64,000 bases of DNA from Paracoccaceae bacterium (GTDB taxonomy: Bacteria; Pseudomonadota; Alphaproteobacteria; Rhodobacterales; Rhodobacteraceae), in NCBI GenBank assembly GCA_030950185.1, contig JAUZRU010000015.1, positions 1 to 64,000 on the forward strand, written 5' to 3'. The translations under genes and the position numbers were made by a program. The notes beneath the pieces were generated by a model. The model did not search any database, was not told the DNA's origin, and saw nothing but the letters and a program-made list of their open reading frames with translations. Positions 63,311 to 64,000 of the stretch are shown here, in pieces (position 1 is the first letter of the stretch; every line of letters begins with the position of its first letter).

Positions 63311-64000
63311 CCCAGAAAACCCCGACGCAGCAGGTTCAACCCGACGATCACCAGCACGAACAGGGTCAGACGGCGAAACCGCTGTTGATCCAGCCGGTCA
63401 TGCAGCCGCCTGCCCAGAAACAGCCCGCTCAATGCCGGCAGCAGCAGCATCGCCGAAAATGGCAGGGTCTGTGCGTTCAGCAGGCCCGATTTCAGATGCG
63501 CAATCACCAGAATGATCGCCCCCAACAGGAAGGTGACGCCAAGGGCGCGGGTCTGTTCCTCTTTCGGCAGGTTCAAGGCCAGAAGATACATGATCAGCGG
63601 CGGTCCCCACACCCCGCTCATGCCACCGATCACGCCCGAAACGATGGCAAGCAAGACCTCGGCCTTGCGGCGGCGATGCGGTGCGATGGTGATACGCACA
63701 CCAGCCAGCTGGATGCTGCCAAAGGCGACAACCACGAAGCCGATGATCACGAACATCAACGATCCGGGCACCTGCACAACCAGCTGCGCTGAAATGACGA
63801 TGGTCACGGCAAAGACGACATTATAGCGCCAGTATTTTCGCAGCTCGTCAACGGCGGCACCAAAGCCGTCGCGAAACATCTGCCAGAAGTTCGTGACCAG
63901 CGTCGGCAACAACAGCCCCGCCAGCGCGATCTGGGGCGACATGAACGACCCCAGACCACCTATCAGAATCATCGGCAGGGCAAAGCCCACCGCCCCCTTT
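63307..64000 (-). CDS. TauE/SafE-type (TSUP) membrane permease, 5' end outside the window
   Basis: At least 230 residues with about six or seven hydrophobic helices. The family motif KGAVGFALPMI is at the window edge and the repeat MSGVWGPPLIMYLL appears in the second half. Members export sulfite or sulfoacetate or import small sulfonates; substrate unknown. The reading frame is open to base 64000, so the N-terminus is missing. Confidence 0.88.
   Translation of the reverse strand, partial: KGAVGFALPMILIGGLGSFMSPQIALAGLLLPTLVTNFWQMFRDGFGAAVDELRKYWRYNVVFAVTIVISAQLVVQVPGSLMFVIIGFVVVAFGSIQLAGVRITIAPHRRRKAEVLLAIVSGVIGGMSGVWGPPLIMYLLALNLPKEEQTRALGVTFLLGAIILVIAHLKSGLLNAQTLPFSAMLLLPALSGLFLGRRLHDRLDQQRFRRLTLFVLVIVGLNLLRRGFLG

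Overview
The window reads as a chromosomal segment of an alphaproteobacterium of the Rhodobacterales (Roseobacter/Paracoccaceae group). Signs are high GC with GC-rich third positions; a DUF2794 gene, an ATP12-type chaperone and an Irr-type Fur regulator next to fabA; an aapJQMP (bztABCD-like) amino-acid transporter; and a LuxR/LuxI pair beside rplQ. Placement rests on protein resemblance and gene order only; no search was run. Gene density is high and most gaps are short.

Layout. (1) 1-6961: possible gene end, tRNA-Pro(CGG), a minus-strand run (Trm112-like, LON-domain, thioredoxin-TPR, exonuclease III, beta-carbonic anhydrase), then a plus-strand unit (small unknown protein, M17 aminopeptidase, NlpC/P60) and a DUF2794 gene. 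(2) 6962-7539: the only long non-coding stretch; it holds two tandem copies of a structured RNA, each with its own terminator. (3) 7540-11306: ornithine-cyclodeaminase-like protein, UPF0178 protein, glycerol kinase, atypical crotonase. (4) 11426-16906: the distal part of the spc/alpha ribosomal cluster (rplO-secY-adk-rpsM-rpsK-rpoA-rplQ) under its own promoter. (5) 17030-18409: quorum-sensing luxR-luxI. (6) 18538-23457: Do-like protease, rarA, crcB, rluC-type synthase, ATP12. (7) 23602-28288: aapJQMP with an operator-like palindrome and an internal terminator. (8) 28290-37293: sixA-like, argB, SDR, then engB-yidC-EAL protein-ttcA-yidD-DsrC homologue-rnpA-rpmH (membrane insertion, RNase P, tRNA thiolation).

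(9) 37475-41239: TVP38 membrane protein, pyridine nucleotide-disulfide oxidoreductase, orphan histidine kinase, tRNA-Arg(ACG). (10) 41240-45958: an accessory-looking cassette: two paired acyl-CoA dehydrogenases, an acetoacetate-decarboxylase-family protein and a divergent AraC regulator. (11) 46064-51567: PfkB kinase and endonuclease III, an internally deleted Ada/MGMT remnant, a GntR/FCD regulator with a perfect palindrome upstream, MAPEG protein, 2-hydroxyacid dehydrogenase, SH3 protein. (12) 51684-56724: large FAD/GcvT oxidoreductase and a tightly overlapping operon of PLP dehydratase, alpha/beta hydrolase and type II HAD enzyme. (13) 56825-60793: RDD-fabI and fabB, fabA with divergent irr. 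(14) 60809-64000: glycosyltransferase-like unknown, aldehyde dehydrogenase, and a TauE/SafE permease cut by the window end.

Most noteworthy: the tandem structured RNAs at 7104-7467 with covarying stems and an identical C-rich loop; a hairpin burying the luxI Shine-Dalgarno; a cysteine-free DsrC/TusE homologue; the acyl-CoA dehydrogenase pair where only one subunit keeps the catalytic glutamate; a crotonase lacking both catalytic glutamates; and the Ada remnant. No CRISPR array, complete insertion sequence or prophage was seen.
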